A stretch of DNA of 64,000 nt, taken from the NCBI RefSeq assembly GCF_007754425.1, contig NZ_CP037452.1, positions 1,335,501 through 1,399,500 on the forward strand. Direction: 5' to 3'. This DNA comes from Gimesia fumaroli (GTDB lineage: Bacteria; Planctomycetota; Planctomycetia; Planctomycetales; Planctomycetaceae). Position numbers and translations under genes: made by a program. Numbering within the stretch: position 1 is the first letter of the stretch; the number at the start of each line of letters is the position of its first letter. The notes under the pieces were generated by a model. That model worked only from the letters and a program-made list of their open reading frames with translations. It was not told where the DNA came from and searched no databases. Below, piece after piece: positions 28,724 through 38,261 of this stretch.

Positions 28724-29230
28724 TTATCGCCTCAGGAGCACAACGGCATCAGCCGTCATCGCTTCTTGCCGGCCCACAGGACCGACGCGTTCGCCTGTTT
28801 TGGCTTTGACGTTAATTTGTTGTGTTTCAAGGCTGAGAATGCCGGCGATCGATTTCCGAATTAATGGTTTGTAGCTGACTAGTTTAGGACGTTCCGCCGA
28901 AATTGTGCAATCCAGGTTTACGATTTGCCATCCCGCCTGTTGAACTTCCTTAAACGCAGCTGCCAGCAAATCGCGCGAATCTGCACCCTTCCACCGTTCC
29001 TCGGTATTGGGGAACATTTCCCCGATATCTCCCAGACCGGCTGCCCCCAATAAGGCGTCGGTAATTGCGTGAAGCAAAACGTCCGCATCACTATGCCCCA
29101 CGAGTCCCATTTCGAATTCAACGGGAATCCCTCCCAAGACCAGCTGATAGCCGGATTCAAGCCGATGGCAGTCTTGCCCGTAGCCAATTCGCATATCTGG
29201 TAAATGATCTGAAGCGGATGGTGGTGCCAT
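28724..29230 (-). CDS. ispF: 2-C-methyl-D-erythritol 2,4-cyclodiphosphate synthase IspF
   Basis: IspF forms the cyclodiphosphate in the MEP isoprenoid pathway. Metal ligands are visible in GYGQDCHRL (Asp and His) and in GHSDADVLLHAITDALLGA. Other family blocks are GDIGEMFPNTEERWKGADS, NLDCTISAERPKL and NVKAKTGERVG. The family normally starts at MRIG, which is Met13 here (29194), so the first 12 residues may be untranslated; neither start has a strong ribosome binding site. It heads the minus-strand run with cysS, ruvC and ruvA. Confidence 0.95.
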   Translation of the reverse strand: MAPPSASDHLPDMRIGYGQDCHRLESGYQLVLGGIPVEFEMGLVGHSDADVLLHAITDALLGAAGLGDIGEMFPNTEERWKGADSRDLLAAAFKEVQQAGWQIVNLDCTISAERPKLVSYKPLIRKSIAGILSLETQQINVKAKTGERVGPVGRQEAMTADAVVLLRR

Positions 29231-29455
29231 GAGTTAGGGTCACGATGTTCCGAGGAGTTTGTTCCAAAAACAAGGTTTTACTGTTCTTGTGAATATATGG
29301 TTTCACGTCCGTATGAAGGCACGCAGATCATAGCTGGAGCCGTCTGAGATGGCAATATGAGCCGAGATTCCCAAGTCCTTTTGTCATTATCAGTATCTCG
29401 AATTCTTGAAATTGGTGGTCGGGTCGATTCCTGGCTAAAGGGTTCGATATTCAAA

Positions 29456-29484
29456 TTGACACAATTTGGGATTCCCGGTAGACT
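29456..29484 (+). promoter_or_regulatory. Sigma-70-type promoter of the lipoprotein gene
   Basis: TTGACA (29456-29461) and TAGACT (29479-29484) are separated by exactly 17 bp and end 70 bp before the ATG at 29555. The position supports the shorter lipoprotein start, because a longer reading frame from 29357 would place the promoter inside the coding region. Confidence 0.65.
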
Positions 29485-29554
29485 CCGTATCCCTTCTGAA
29501 TCTTCAAACAGATTTCATTTCTCTCGACTTTTCTCTACTCATCTTCAAGCATTC

Positions 29555-30439
29555 ATGAAGACACTTCTTCACAAATCATGGTTCCTGGTATTGGCACTGG
29601 TTTTTCTGGTTGCCACGATTACGGGCTGCGCGTTGATGGAAGAAGGAGCCGTTTTAGGATTAGGGAAGTATGTCGATAAAAGAACAATCAAAAAACTACC
29701 TTCCATTCCGGTCTCCCAGGATGCGATGCAGGTAGAAATTGTCTTTATCGAACGTCCGATCAGTGATCCACTTTTAGGCTCGACACTCTGGAATGAGATC
29801 GATGAAATCGGCGCTGTCGATCTCATGGATCAGGAGAATCTGAAGCAAAACGGGTTTCGTGTGGGGCACGTCAGCTCTGTTCCTCCGATGGCACTACAGA
29901 CGTTACTTGGCTTGAAGTCTCATCTGGGAGGCGTCACGAAACAGGAAGAATCTCTGTTGCTCTCCGGTCGGCGATTAATGTTGCGTTCCGGCGTGCCGAC
30001 AGACATTCAAACCAGTGATTTCTATGAACAATGCAAACTGGAATTATTCAATGATGATGCGGAACAGGAGCTGGAAATCAAGGAGTTTGAGCAAGCCCGT
30101 TGCGTGATGCGTGTGAAAGCACATAAAGTTCAGGATGGCTGGGCGCGGCTGGAGTTTACGCCCGAAATGCACTACGGAGCACAGCAACTAAGGCGTACGC
30201 CGACTACGATCGGCTGGCAGCTCGAGAACCGGCAAAATACAACGCCGTTATATAATCAGAAATTCGAGGTCACTCTCAATGTGGGAGAAATGACAGTCAT
30301 TACGGCGGCAGACGAAGTTGCCCCGAACTCAGCCGGGCATCTGTTCTTCCGTGGGGAAGGTCACAAATCCGATATCCAGAAACTCCTGGTCGTGCGACTG
30401 GCAAACATGTCGAAGATGGATCTCGTCCGCTCAAAATAA
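29555..30439 (+). CDS. Probable lipoprotein of unknown function
   Basis: Starting at ATG 29555 gives MKTLLHKSWFLVLALVFLVATITGCALMEE, a lipoprotein signal with the lipobox ITGC at about residues 21-24. The frame is open back to 29357, but those 66 residues contain a promoter and look non-coding. The mature protein (about 270 residues) is mixed alpha/beta with no recognised domain. Segments such as VEIVFIERPISDPLLGSTLWNEIDE and LEFTPEMHYGAQQLRRTPTTIGW look like a conserved planctomycete lipoprotein, from memory only. It is a single gene ending at a strong shared terminator. Confidence 0.75.
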   Translation: MKTLLHKSWFLVLALVFLVATITGCALMEEGAVLGLGKYVDKRTIKKLPSIPVSQDAMQVEIVFIERPISDPLLGSTLWNEIDEIGAVDLMDQENLKQNGFRVGHVSSVPPMALQTLLGLKSHLGGVTKQEESLLLSGRRLMLRSGVPTDIQTSDFYEQCKLELFNDDAEQELEIKEFEQARCVMRVKAHKVQDGWARLEFTPEMHYGAQQLRRTPTTIGWQLENRQNTTPLYNQKFEVTLNVGEMTVITAADEVAPNSAGHLFFRGEGHKSDIQKLLVVRLANMSKMDLVRSK

Positions 30440-30452
30440 TGGGATCAAAAAT

Positions 30453-30491
30453 AAAAGCGGGCTGTTTCTCTTGAAACAAGCCCGCTTTTTT
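30453..30491. terminator. Bidirectional terminator between lipoprotein and aldolase genes
   Basis: A long stem, AAAAGCGGGCT with GTTTC pairing to GAAAC and AGCCCGCTTTT around a short TCTT loop, is flanked by A and T runs. It can end both the plus-strand lipoprotein transcript and the minus-strand aldolase transcript, which converge here. Confidence 0.9.
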
Positions 30492-30515
30492 AGTTTTTCA
30501 TTTCCGGTTGTCTGA

Positions 30516-31547
30516 TTAGACCTTACCGAAGATGGTTTTTCCGGTGGAGAACAGGTCGTCACAGGCTTCACCCATGCGGTTGACAACGCCCATTTCTCCG
30601 GCTTTGAGATAGCTGCGAGGATCGTAGACTTTTTTGACCCCGACTTCTCCATCAATTTTTAATACGCCATCGTAGTTTTTCAACATATGATCAACGACAG
30701 GTCGCGTGAAGGCGTACTGGGTGTCGGTGTCGATATTCATCTTTACCACACCATATTCCAGTGTTTCACGCAACTGGTCTTCAGGAGTCCCTGAACCGCC
30801 ATGAAATACCAGATCGAACTCGGCTTCTTTACCATACTTGGCAATCACAGCTTCCTGACCTTCTTTCAGGATTTCCGGTCGCAGTTTGACTGCACCCGGT
30901 TTGTAGCTGCCATGTACGTTGCCGAATGTGGCAGCAAACATATAACGACCCAGGCCGTTGAGTGCTTCGTAGACGGCTACCATATCTTCAGGAGATGTGT
31001 AAAGCTTGTCAGCAGGCTGGTCAGAGTTATCGACTCCGTCTTCTTCACCACCCACAACGCCGGCTTCGACTTCCAAAATGATTTCGTTGGCGGCACACAA
31101 TTTCAAAAGGTCAACAGACAGTTCAAGATTCTCTTTGAGCGGCAACTCTGATGCATCCAGCATGTGAGACTGGAACAGGTTTGGCAGCCCTGCTTCACGA
31201 CGTCGTGCCGTTTCTGCGATTAGCGGCTTCAGGAATGAATCGACTTTACCAGGCTGACAGTGGTCTGTGTGCAATGCGATCAGTACGTCATAACGTTCTG
31301 CCAATCGGTGAGTTGCTTCAGCCAGAATAATGGCACCTAAGACGGCGTCCTTCTGATCCAGACCTGAAGCAAATTGACCACCGCCAGTAGAAACCTGAAT
31401 GATTCCGTCTGATTTTTTATCTGCAAATGCTTTGAGTGCTCCGTTGATGGTTGTCAGGGAGGTCACGTTCATTGCGGGATAGGCATAGTTGCCTTCCTGG
31501 GCGGCATCCAGCATCGCTGCGTATTGAGCTGGGGTTGCAATTGGCAT
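30516..31547 (-). CDS. fba: Class II fructose-1,6-bisphosphate aldolase
   Basis: This zinc-dependent aldolase interconverts fructose 1,6-bisphosphate with glyceraldehyde 3-phosphate and dihydroxyacetone phosphate. Zinc ligands are in IALHTDHC and in the later histidines of NVHGSYKPG and VFHGGSGTP. The phosphate-binding GGSGTPEDQL and NIDTDTQYAFTRPV blocks are intact. The length (343) and the HTDHC form match the longer class IIA group. It is monocistronic, between a bidirectional terminator and a 361-bp gap. Confidence 0.94.
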   Translation of the reverse strand: MPIATPAQYAAMLDAAQEGNYAYPAMNVTSLTTINGALKAFADKKSDGIIQVSTGGGQFASGLDQKDAVLGAIILAEATHRLAERYDVLIALHTDHCQPGKVDSFLKPLIAETARRREAGLPNLFQSHMLDASELPLKENLELSVDLLKLCAANEIILEVEAGVVGGEEDGVDNSDQPADKLYTSPEDMVAVYEALNGLGRYMFAATFGNVHGSYKPGAVKLRPEILKEGQEAVIAKYGKEAEFDLVFHGGSGTPEDQLRETLEYGVVKMNIDTDTQYAFTRPVVDHMLKNYDGVLKIDGEVGVKKVYDPRSYLKAGEMGVVNRMGEACDDLFSTGKTIFGKV

Positions 31548-31908
31548 TGGTTTTTCCTGTTCAGTTAAAAAGTTTAAAAGGTGTTCCAGTCGGTTGATTC
31601 TGAAACTTCAAAGTCAATCTGACAAAATAAATCTGGCCTGTCCACGATTGTTACTCGGATGAGCTTGAGTCGTTCACATTTCTGATTGAATCTGAACTGC
31701 GTGGAACCGGAAATGAATTCTTAGAGAGATCGGGTTGAGAACTCCGGCCATTCAAGAACTTTTTTACACAGGGGGTTCGTACGTTGAGTCAGCTTTAGCC
31801 CTGTTTCTATACCGTTTCTTATCAAGTTCTGTCCCGGCATTCAAGTGTCAGGCGATTTCGCTTTCATGAATGTTGCCTGATTCAGAAAGCCGAAAACCTT
31901 AAAAATCC
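31548..31908. other. Intergenic region, 361 bp, upstream of aldolase
   Basis: No gene or clear terminator is seen. It must contain the aldolase promoter on the minus strand and the 3' end of the 981-residue protein's transcript. A weak CAGGC/GCCTG inverted repeat near 31852-31883 is too short to call. Confidence 0.5.
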
Positions 31909-34854
31909 TTACGGTTTCTCTGGAAAGGGCCCCAGTTTCGGCAGCTTTTTCAATAAATTAAAGCCGGATGAATTTTCATCGGCTGATTGAAGCAGGGGAG
32001 GTGTTTCTGCAGCATTGATCTGCTGATACGGTTTCGGCTCAGGTGTATAGGCGATAACGCGTAAATCATCAAATAGGATCGAGCCCATCCCATTGAGTGA
32101 GAGCGTCAGGATCAAATTGTCGGTTTGAGGGACTTCCCGAATCAGGTCGATTTTCTGCCAGCCACTTTGTAAATTCCAGTGCAGAGCGCCTCCCGGCCCC
32201 ATAATGCTGTCCTGAAAGGTTGCTCCTTGCGGGTTTCCGATTATGGGACTGGAGACTTTTACCCAGCCAGTCACATGCACGATCTGTCCGCTGCGTACGG
32301 CAAGAGGAGGCGTCGTTACTTTGACCAGAGGACCTTCAATGTGGACGGGCATCTGGTTGCGGCTTAGAGGGGCTGCCAGCAATCGAAGGCTGAAGTCTCC
32401 GGATTTTTTGTCGCGGGGATACAACTCTGCAATCGTTTGAGTGCCCTCAATGGCATTTTGCTCGTGCGTCCAGCCTTCCACCACCCATGTGTCGATGTCT
32501 TCGAAATCGCCGGAACGTAACAGGTTGGCTTCAATATTTTTTCCGCTCCGTCCGATTTTCGAGACCATCTTCCAATGGTCCGGTAACGTACTGTAAGAGA
32601 CGGTATAGGGGCTCGACATGGCAGAGGAGAGCGTACGCGTCGCTTCACGCCATTGACTGCGTTGCAATATACGCAGCATCTGCATTGAATCGCGTGCATG
32701 AGTGCGTGCAGCATGAAAGTCCTGGGCAGCCAGAGCCGTTTCAGCCTGTTTTGCTAAACTCTGAGCTCGATTCAGAATTGCAGGGCCATCCATGCGGGCG
32801 ATCTGACTGACGCCCAGTTGAACCAGTTCTCCATTGGTTTTCTGGCAGCGTTCCAGCTTCGCCTGGCATAATTGCACACAGGTTTCCGCAGAAGGTCGAC
32901 TCAATGCGGCGACTTTGTTCCGCAGCTTTTGGATGAGTCCCTGATCCGACGTCATGATGATTATGGAGGTCATATCAAATTTGGGAATCGTAATCTGCAC
33001 ACCGCCGTTAACTCGCTTGCGTTCTAGATTTTTGATTTCCGTGGTGCTCAACTCCCAGACCGAGGCGGAAACATTACCACCAGGAATCACAATCGTCGCA
33101 TCGTTGCCGGCCAACTGATCGGGCACAAACTGAGTACCTTCTCGATACCAGACAGGTAAAATCAGGGTTCCGTATTCTGAGTGAATGATCGCCGCCTGCA
33201 TTTCCTGCCTCGCCTGATTTTCACGCTGGATCAGCATTTCCCGCTCTGAGAGCAGCTCATCACGCAGCAATCGTTTGGCGCCGGAATTTTTAAAGGCCGC
33301 ACTCAACTGCTTGATCCGAGGCGATTCTTTTTGTTGTAAACTGAAAGGCACATGAGAAATCACCGACCCTGTTGCCAGCCAGTGCTCAATCAGATCAATT
33401 TCCATATTTAACTGGCGAATGACCAGTTTTCGTTCCAGTGCCCCTGGAATCGTTGTGTCATCAAGCCGCGTAGTCGTCCAGTAAGCATTACCACGGCAAC
33501 CAGCCGAAAGGGTTGCGTAAGTCTGCATGCGAATTTGTTCCGGCTCAATGATGATTGGAGATTTATTAGATAAACTTCTCCAGCGTGCGTTCGCTGAAGT
33601 CGGTTCGGTCTGGATCCAGGTCCATAAAAAACGGCCCGGGGCAATTCGAGTTTTATCGATCAACGTATCCCGGTATTCCAGTAGACTGATGTCGCTATTG
33701 AGAATATGAGGGCTGGAACCAATCATGGAAACCTCACGAGCAATTTGCCGCTCTTTTCCCAGAACATCCGCCATGATCGGGCGTTTGAACTGCTGGTCGG
33801 CACTTTGAATCTGTCCTACTCGGCTGCGGATTTCATCCCATTGTTTTCCTGGAATCTGAGTTCCCAGATTCCAGAAGATGATCGGGGCAGTCTGTTCATC
33901 AAAAGGGATCAGAGTCGCATCGCGAGAAGCCAGAAAGTCCCCATGTTCATCTTTCGGGCGGGGCGGGGTTGCCATTGCCCATAGACCCTGACTGCGTAGC
34001 TGTGATAAAAAGTTATAATCATCAAACTTGGGAGCCCAGATGACATTCAGGCCCGCCTGCTTGAGTTCTGCCAGATCCTCACCGTGAAAACGAGACATGC
34101 GGGGAAACATGGGAGTCCCCTGCAATTGAACTCGATCCAGTAAAAACTCGACGATCGGTTTTGCATTTTGTTTATTTAAAGCGGCCGCGGTTTCCAGAAC
34201 TCTCTGATTTGGATGAACAATCGGCGAGAGTTTCAGGTCATCCATCAGGAATTCGACTTTATCCGATGAAGAACGAGTCACGATCAAAACACGTTCCACA
34301 TACATATCACGTGTATCGACCTGACGTAGCTTACTTCGTCCTCTTAAGAGTCCCACAGATTGATTCACCAGAGTGTCGGTTGTGGTGCAGCGCAGTTCCT
34401 GCCATTTACCCTCATCGGTATAGGTATCTCCAATCAGATAGATGCGAGCCATCGCTCCCGTTTCCGGATCAATCTGATGAGGCAGCACCGCCTCCAATCC
34501 GATGCGCGTACCACGTCGATTTGATTTGAACCAGAGGGACGCAGTCAATTCATTGATAATGCGGCTGGAGGGGAGCCGATGGGAAAGCTCAATTAAGGAA
34601 CCCAGATTCCCTGTGACAATTTGCAAATGTTCGCAAGCTGCACCTGCGTGAGGAACGGTTGTATTCCGCACGTGCCATTTCTTTTGCGCCTGTGAGGAAT
34701 CAATGCGAACTTGCCAGCTGACTCTTGATGTGTCATCAAAATTGGCTTTGAAAGACTCTGCGCGCAATTCCGACGCGCCCAGTAGTTCCAGAATCAGAAC
34801 TACCAGAAAGATGCTTCGTCCTTGAATCAGCTTACCAATTTTTGATGGCATCAA
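31909..34854 (-). CDS. Large secreted protein of unknown function with glycosidase-like middle
   Basis: I do not recognise a named family. A signal peptide (IFLVVLILELLGASELRA) is followed by a beta-rich, carbohydrate-binding-like region (about 30-210). Next comes a middle part that reads like a TIM barrel: MFPRMSRFHGEDLAELKQAG, LNVIWAPKFDDYNFLSQL, APIIFWNLGTQIPG, GRFLWTWIQTEP and MQTYATLSAGCRGNAYWT. A helical segment (about 660-760) and a second beta-sandwich (about 790-940, IEGPLVKVTTPPLAVRSGQ) complete it. Two sugar-binding-like modules around a barrel suggest polysaccharide binding or processing, but no catalytic pair can be assigned. It is transcribed alone on the minus strand. Confidence 0.8.
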   Translation of the reverse strand: MMPSKIGKLIQGRSIFLVVLILELLGASELRAESFKANFDDTSRVSWQVRIDSSQAQKKWHVRNTTVPHAGAACEHLQIVTGNLGSLIELSHRLPSSRIINELTASLWFKSNRRGTRIGLEAVLPHQIDPETGAMARIYLIGDTYTDEGKWQELRCTTTDTLVNQSVGLLRGRSKLRQVDTRDMYVERVLIVTRSSSDKVEFLMDDLKLSPIVHPNQRVLETAAALNKQNAKPIVEFLLDRVQLQGTPMFPRMSRFHGEDLAELKQAGLNVIWAPKFDDYNFLSQLRSQGLWAMATPPRPKDEHGDFLASRDATLIPFDEQTAPIIFWNLGTQIPGKQWDEIRSRVGQIQSADQQFKRPIMADVLGKERQIAREVSMIGSSPHILNSDISLLEYRDTLIDKTRIAPGRFLWTWIQTEPTSANARWRSLSNKSPIIIEPEQIRMQTYATLSAGCRGNAYWTTTRLDDTTIPGALERKLVIRQLNMEIDLIEHWLATGSVISHVPFSLQQKESPRIKQLSAAFKNSGAKRLLRDELLSEREMLIQRENQARQEMQAAIIHSEYGTLILPVWYREGTQFVPDQLAGNDATIVIPGGNVSASVWELSTTEIKNLERKRVNGGVQITIPKFDMTSIIIMTSDQGLIQKLRNKVAALSRPSAETCVQLCQAKLERCQKTNGELVQLGVSQIARMDGPAILNRAQSLAKQAETALAAQDFHAARTHARDSMQMLRILQRSQWREATRTLSSAMSSPYTVSYSTLPDHWKMVSKIGRSGKNIEANLLRSGDFEDIDTWVVEGWTHEQNAIEGTQTIAELYPRDKKSGDFSLRLLAAPLSRNQMPVHIEGPLVKVTTPPLAVRSGQIVHVTGWVKVSSPIIGNPQGATFQDSIMGPGGALHWNLQSGWQKIDLIREVPQTDNLILTLSLNGMGSILFDDLRVIAYTPEPKPYQQINAAETPPLLQSADENSSGFNLLKKLPKLGPFPEKP

Positions 34855-35347
34855 TGCCCAGACTCAAACCCATCCCTGGGGTAAAAATTTTTGATTAATA
34901 GATCAATTACTATACTGATTTGCACAACAAAGTCGACCGGGTTTCAAATGGCACGAATAAACGCTAGCCGAATAAATTTCCCAGCTTACACAAACCGATC
35001 GTCGTTCAGCATTCTTTACGAATTGTTGTTTGCTGTCCGCTTTTCGTTGCAGTTATCCCTCAAACACGTTGTTTTTAATCAACGTACTGTTGAATCAGCT
35101 AAAAATGGCTGCAAACTGTGGGGATTTTAGAAGAAATTGCAATCTTCGCCAATACGAAGCCTTTCATTTTTGCGAAACTGATCAAAGGTTGCTGTAGTGA
35201 TCAAAGTTGTCGAAGTTATTTGATAATAGCCACTTATCGCAAATCCTTTTTTAAATATTCATAATCGGCATGAAATCTGTTCTATTAGCTCTCAGTTTTC
35301 CCATGTGGATTGTGGATTTGAAAGAAAGTTCTGGCACAAACTGAGAA
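34855..35347. other. Intergenic region, 493 bp, between divergent genes
   Basis: The region separates the minus-strand 981-residue protein from the plus-strand 95-residue protein, so it should hold two promoters. It is AT-rich. An open frame at 34891-35130 lacks a ribosome binding site and protein-like composition and is not called. No clear operator or hairpin is seen. Confidence 0.5.
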
Positions 35348-35635
35348 ATGAAACTTATGAATATCCGACTGACCGACGAATCAGATAGTGCAAGTTTGCC
35401 CCGAGAAGTAATTGATCTGGGCAAGAAAATTTCTGAGCTCCCGCGCGAACATCAGGCGCTATTGGAAGTTTCATATTCTCGCGTCGTAGAATCTGTCAAA
35501 CGACGCAGACGCATTCTGGGATTGATTCAGGAAGCGCTGGCTCAACTCCGTCTCGATGTCAAGTATCTGATGTTTGATCTTGATGTGACCAAAAAAGAAC
35601 GCGACGAACTCAAGGCACGTCTGGAAGAAACTTAA
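35348..35635 (+). CDS. Small helical, coiled-coil hypothetical protein (95 aa)
   Basis: The family is not recognised. The sequence is highly charged and almost wholly helical: LPREVIDLGKKISELPREHQALLEVSYSRVVESVKRRRR, followed by a second helix ending DVTKKERDELKARLEE. A two-helix coiled coil or small DNA/RNA-binding protein is possible; the KRRRR patch near 50-54 would suit nucleic acid contact (inference). Met4 is an alternative start. Its stop codon overlaps the convergent BASS transporter stop by 4 bp. The long upstream gap suggests its own promoter. Confidence 0.65.
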   Translation: MKLMNIRLTDESDSASLPREVIDLGKKISELPREHQALLEVSYSRVVESVKRRRRILGLIQEALAQLRLDVKYLMFDLDVTKKERDELKARLEET

Positions 35636-36615
35636 TTTTCCAGCGTCGTCTGATTCAATGGCTCCTCTTTCAGTATCTGGCTTTGGGTTTGACGTGACCA
35701 GAGTTGTGCCAGAATCGTTCCGGTCAGCATACAACCAAACATATACAGCGCCGGCGGCAATGCGATCAGTTCCTTCCCCGGAAACAATTGCCCTGCCAGG
35801 ACTGCTCCCAGTCCTGCGTTCTGCATGCCCACTTCCAGCGTCAAGGCCCGCCGCATCGGTTCATTCAGTTTAATGACCCCACCTGCAAGATATCCCAGCA
35901 CATAGCCCAGCAGGTTGATGACCAGCAGCGCAACAGCCAGGGAAAGAAACACATTCTGCAGTCGCTGCTGATTCAGACTGATAATTGTGGCAATGATCCA
36001 CAGGATGGAAAGATTTGCGAATGTCGGCCCAAACATCTGCATCAGGCGGCTGAAACCGTGATGCAACTGCGACAGGAGATGCCCGAAAATCACGGGTAAT
36101 ACCACCTGAGTCAAAAGTTTGACAAAGGAATCCTGAGCGAGTGCGAGCGCATCAATGTCCGTCCCCGAAACCGCAAGATACAACACCAGAGGCACGAATA
36201 ACGGGGAGAGCAGGGTCGCGGATGTCGTCAGACAGACCGAGTAACTCACATTCCCTCGCGCTGCCAGCGTCAGCACATTCGAAGCCATCGCACCAGGTAC
36301 ACAGCCCACCAGAATCACGCCAATTCGTAATTCGGGCTGGTCTAGAAAGAACAGACTCATCAAAAAGGCCAGTCCCGGCATCACCGTGTATTGCACAAAT
36401 GTGCCACTCAAAACCGTGTGCCAGCGGCGGAAGACATCGCGAACCTCGTTTCCCGGCAGCAGGGAACCGATCACAAACATCGTCGCCGTGAATAAATACG
36501 GCAGATAGGGTTGAGAGTCATGAAACGGATGAAAATCGACGGGAATCATCCGATCCCAGAAGACCGCCACCACAGACAGCAGAATCAGCCAGAAGAGTAA
36601 AAAACGTTGAAGCAT
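35632..36615 (-). CDS. Bile acid:sodium symporter family (BASS/SBF) transporter
   Basis: This is a membrane transporter with nine or ten hydrophobic segments over 327 residues. Family signatures are visible: VGCVPGAMASNVLTLAARGN in the first half and RRALTLEVGMQNAGLGAVLAG in the second, the crossover regions that bind sodium in known members. Bacterial members carry organic acids such as pantoate or 2-keto acids, so the name should not be read literally. It is convergent with the 95-residue gene and divergent from ubiD, 139 bp away. Confidence 0.88.
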   Translation of the reverse strand: MLQRFLLFWLILLSVVAVFWDRMIPVDFHPFHDSQPYLPYLFTATMFVIGSLLPGNEVRDVFRRWHTVLSGTFVQYTVMPGLAFLMSLFFLDQPELRIGVILVGCVPGAMASNVLTLAARGNVSYSVCLTTSATLLSPLFVPLVLYLAVSGTDIDALALAQDSFVKLLTQVVLPVIFGHLLSQLHHGFSRLMQMFGPTFANLSILWIIATIISLNQQRLQNVFLSLAVALLVINLLGYVLGYLAGGVIKLNEPMRRALTLEVGMQNAGLGAVLAGQLFPGKELIALPPALYMFGCMLTGTILAQLWSRQTQSQILKEEPLNQTTLEN

Positions 36616-36754
36616 GGTTCCGATATCCGGTGACAGTCAAATTTTGAGCGAATTGGGATCGTAATATTCTGAGAGGTTCACAGCCGCGATCATTTGTTGA
36701 TAGTTCTGAATTGGTTATGATTCCTGACTGTAAACAATGTGTTCCTGAATTTCT

Positions 36755-38236
36755 ATGAATAACACCATAATGATGAATGCGGACCATCTGGCCGATTTTG
36801 TAGCGAACTTTGAAGAAGCCGGGCAACTGGTCCGTATCTCGGCACCTGTCGAGTCCGAACTTGAAATCGCCGCCATCACCGAGCATGTTATCAAATCAAA
36901 CCCGGAGGGACCCGCGCCCGCGCTCCTGTTCGATCAGGTCAAAGGGCATAAGGTTCCTGTCTTAACGAACCTGTATGGCAGTCTCCCACGACTGCTGCAG
37001 ATCTTACGCACTGATTCGCTGGATACGATTGCCGACCGCGTCGCCGGTCTCTTGTCTCCTGATCTCCCGGAAGGCTGGCTCGATTCGCTGAAGATGATTC
37101 CGCAGTTCTCACAACTGCTCAACATCAAACCCCGGATCGTCAAAACCGCCAGCTGTCAGCAGGTCGTCAAACTGGGCCGCGATGTGAACCTCAATGAATT
37201 CCCTCTATTGAAAAACTGGCCCGACGAAGCATTTCCTACGATTACTGCCGGTCAGATTGTCACCTTCGACCCGGATACCAATGCCCGTTTTGTGAATGCC
37301 CGACCGATTCAGGTCATCTCAGATCAGCAGCTGGCAATTCGCTGGAGCCAACACGACGCCGGCTATCAGCTCCTGCAGAAATATCAGTCCCGCGACCAGC
37401 AGATGCCCGTCGCCATCGTTCTGGGCGGCGATCCAGTCGGCCTCTATTCGGCACATGCGCCGTTGCCGACTTTGACCGACCCTTATGCCTTCAGCGGTTT
37501 TCTGCGGAATCAATCTCTGGAACTGGTCAAAGGACGATCCATTGATCTCGAAGTTCCCGCGCACGCCGAAATTGTGATGGAAGGTTTCATCGATACGACC
37601 GCTGATCCACTGGAAGTCGGGCCGGTCGCGAACCCGACCGGCTATTACAGTCCACCCGAAAACGTTCTGCCCCTCCATCTGTCTGCGGTCACGCATCGCG
37701 CCAATCCGATCTGGCCCGCGCTGATTCCCGCCGCCCCTCCGGCTGAAGAAGCTTTGTTTGCTCAAGCCACCGAACGCATTTTTCGTCCCCTGTTAAAATT
37801 GGTGGTCCCGGAACTGGTCGACGTCCATTTCCCGCCGTCAGGGACAGGCCGCTATCTGATGTTTGTCAGTATTCAGAAATCCTATCCGCATCAGGCCCGT
37901 CGCGTCGTGAATGCATTGTGGAGTCTGGAACGCTTACTATCATTAAAGATGATTGTTGTTGTGGATCACGATGTGAATGTGCATGACGAATCTGAAGTCT
38001 GGTACCGCGTCAACACGAATGTGAATCCCGGACGTGACCTGATTTTTTCCGAAGGGCCCGGCGACGATTACGATCACAGTGCAACAGTCAAGGGCATCGG
38101 CCACAAACTGGGCTTCGATGCCACTCGCAAAACTACGGCAGAAGGGCATCCCCGTGAATGGCCTGAAGCTTTACAGATGCCGACCGAAATACAACAACGC
38201 GTACAGAGCCGTCTTGATGAACTCGGCCTTTCCTGA
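36755..38236 (+). CDS. ubiD: UbiD family decarboxylase, probably menaquinone pathway
   Basis: UbiD enzymes use prenylated FMN to decarboxylate aromatic or unsaturated acids. Visible blocks include ALLFDQVKGHKVPVLTNLYGS, LPLLTDPYAFSGFLR-like LPTLTDPYAFSGFL, EVPAHAEIVMEGFID and the metal/flavin-binding segment near DPLEVGPVANPTGYYSP. The length (493) is typical. The next genes encode the ubiE/menG methyltransferase and the UbiX prenyltransferase that makes the cofactor, so the three together point to quinone synthesis. Whether the substrate belongs to the futalosine route or another branch cannot be decided here. Confidence 0.92.
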   Translation: MNNTIMMNADHLADFVANFEEAGQLVRISAPVESELEIAAITEHVIKSNPEGPAPALLFDQVKGHKVPVLTNLYGSLPRLLQILRTDSLDTIADRVAGLLSPDLPEGWLDSLKMIPQFSQLLNIKPRIVKTASCQQVVKLGRDVNLNEFPLLKNWPDEAFPTITAGQIVTFDPDTNARFVNARPIQVISDQQLAIRWSQHDAGYQLLQKYQSRDQQMPVAIVLGGDPVGLYSAHAPLPTLTDPYAFSGFLRNQSLELVKGRSIDLEVPAHAEIVMEGFIDTTADPLEVGPVANPTGYYSPPENVLPLHLSAVTHRANPIWPALIPAAPPAEEALFAQATERIFRPLLKLVVPELVDVHFPPSGTGRYLMFVSIQKSYPHQARRVVNALWSLERLLSLKMIVVVDHDVNVHDESEVWYRVNTNVNPGRDLIFSEGPGDDYDHSATVKGIGHKLGFDATRKTTAEGHPREWPEALQMPTEIQQRVQSRLDELGLS

Positions 38237-38261
38237 AAGAAATTGAATCGATACTGAAGCT

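Noticed and set aside
29357..29554. Upstream extension of the lipoprotein frame
   Set aside because: It contains a TTGACA-17-TAGACT promoter, and the lipoprotein signal begins only at 29555.
34891..35130. 79-codon plus-strand frame in the 490-bp gap
   Set aside because: It has no ribosome binding site, an irregular composition and no recognisable domain.
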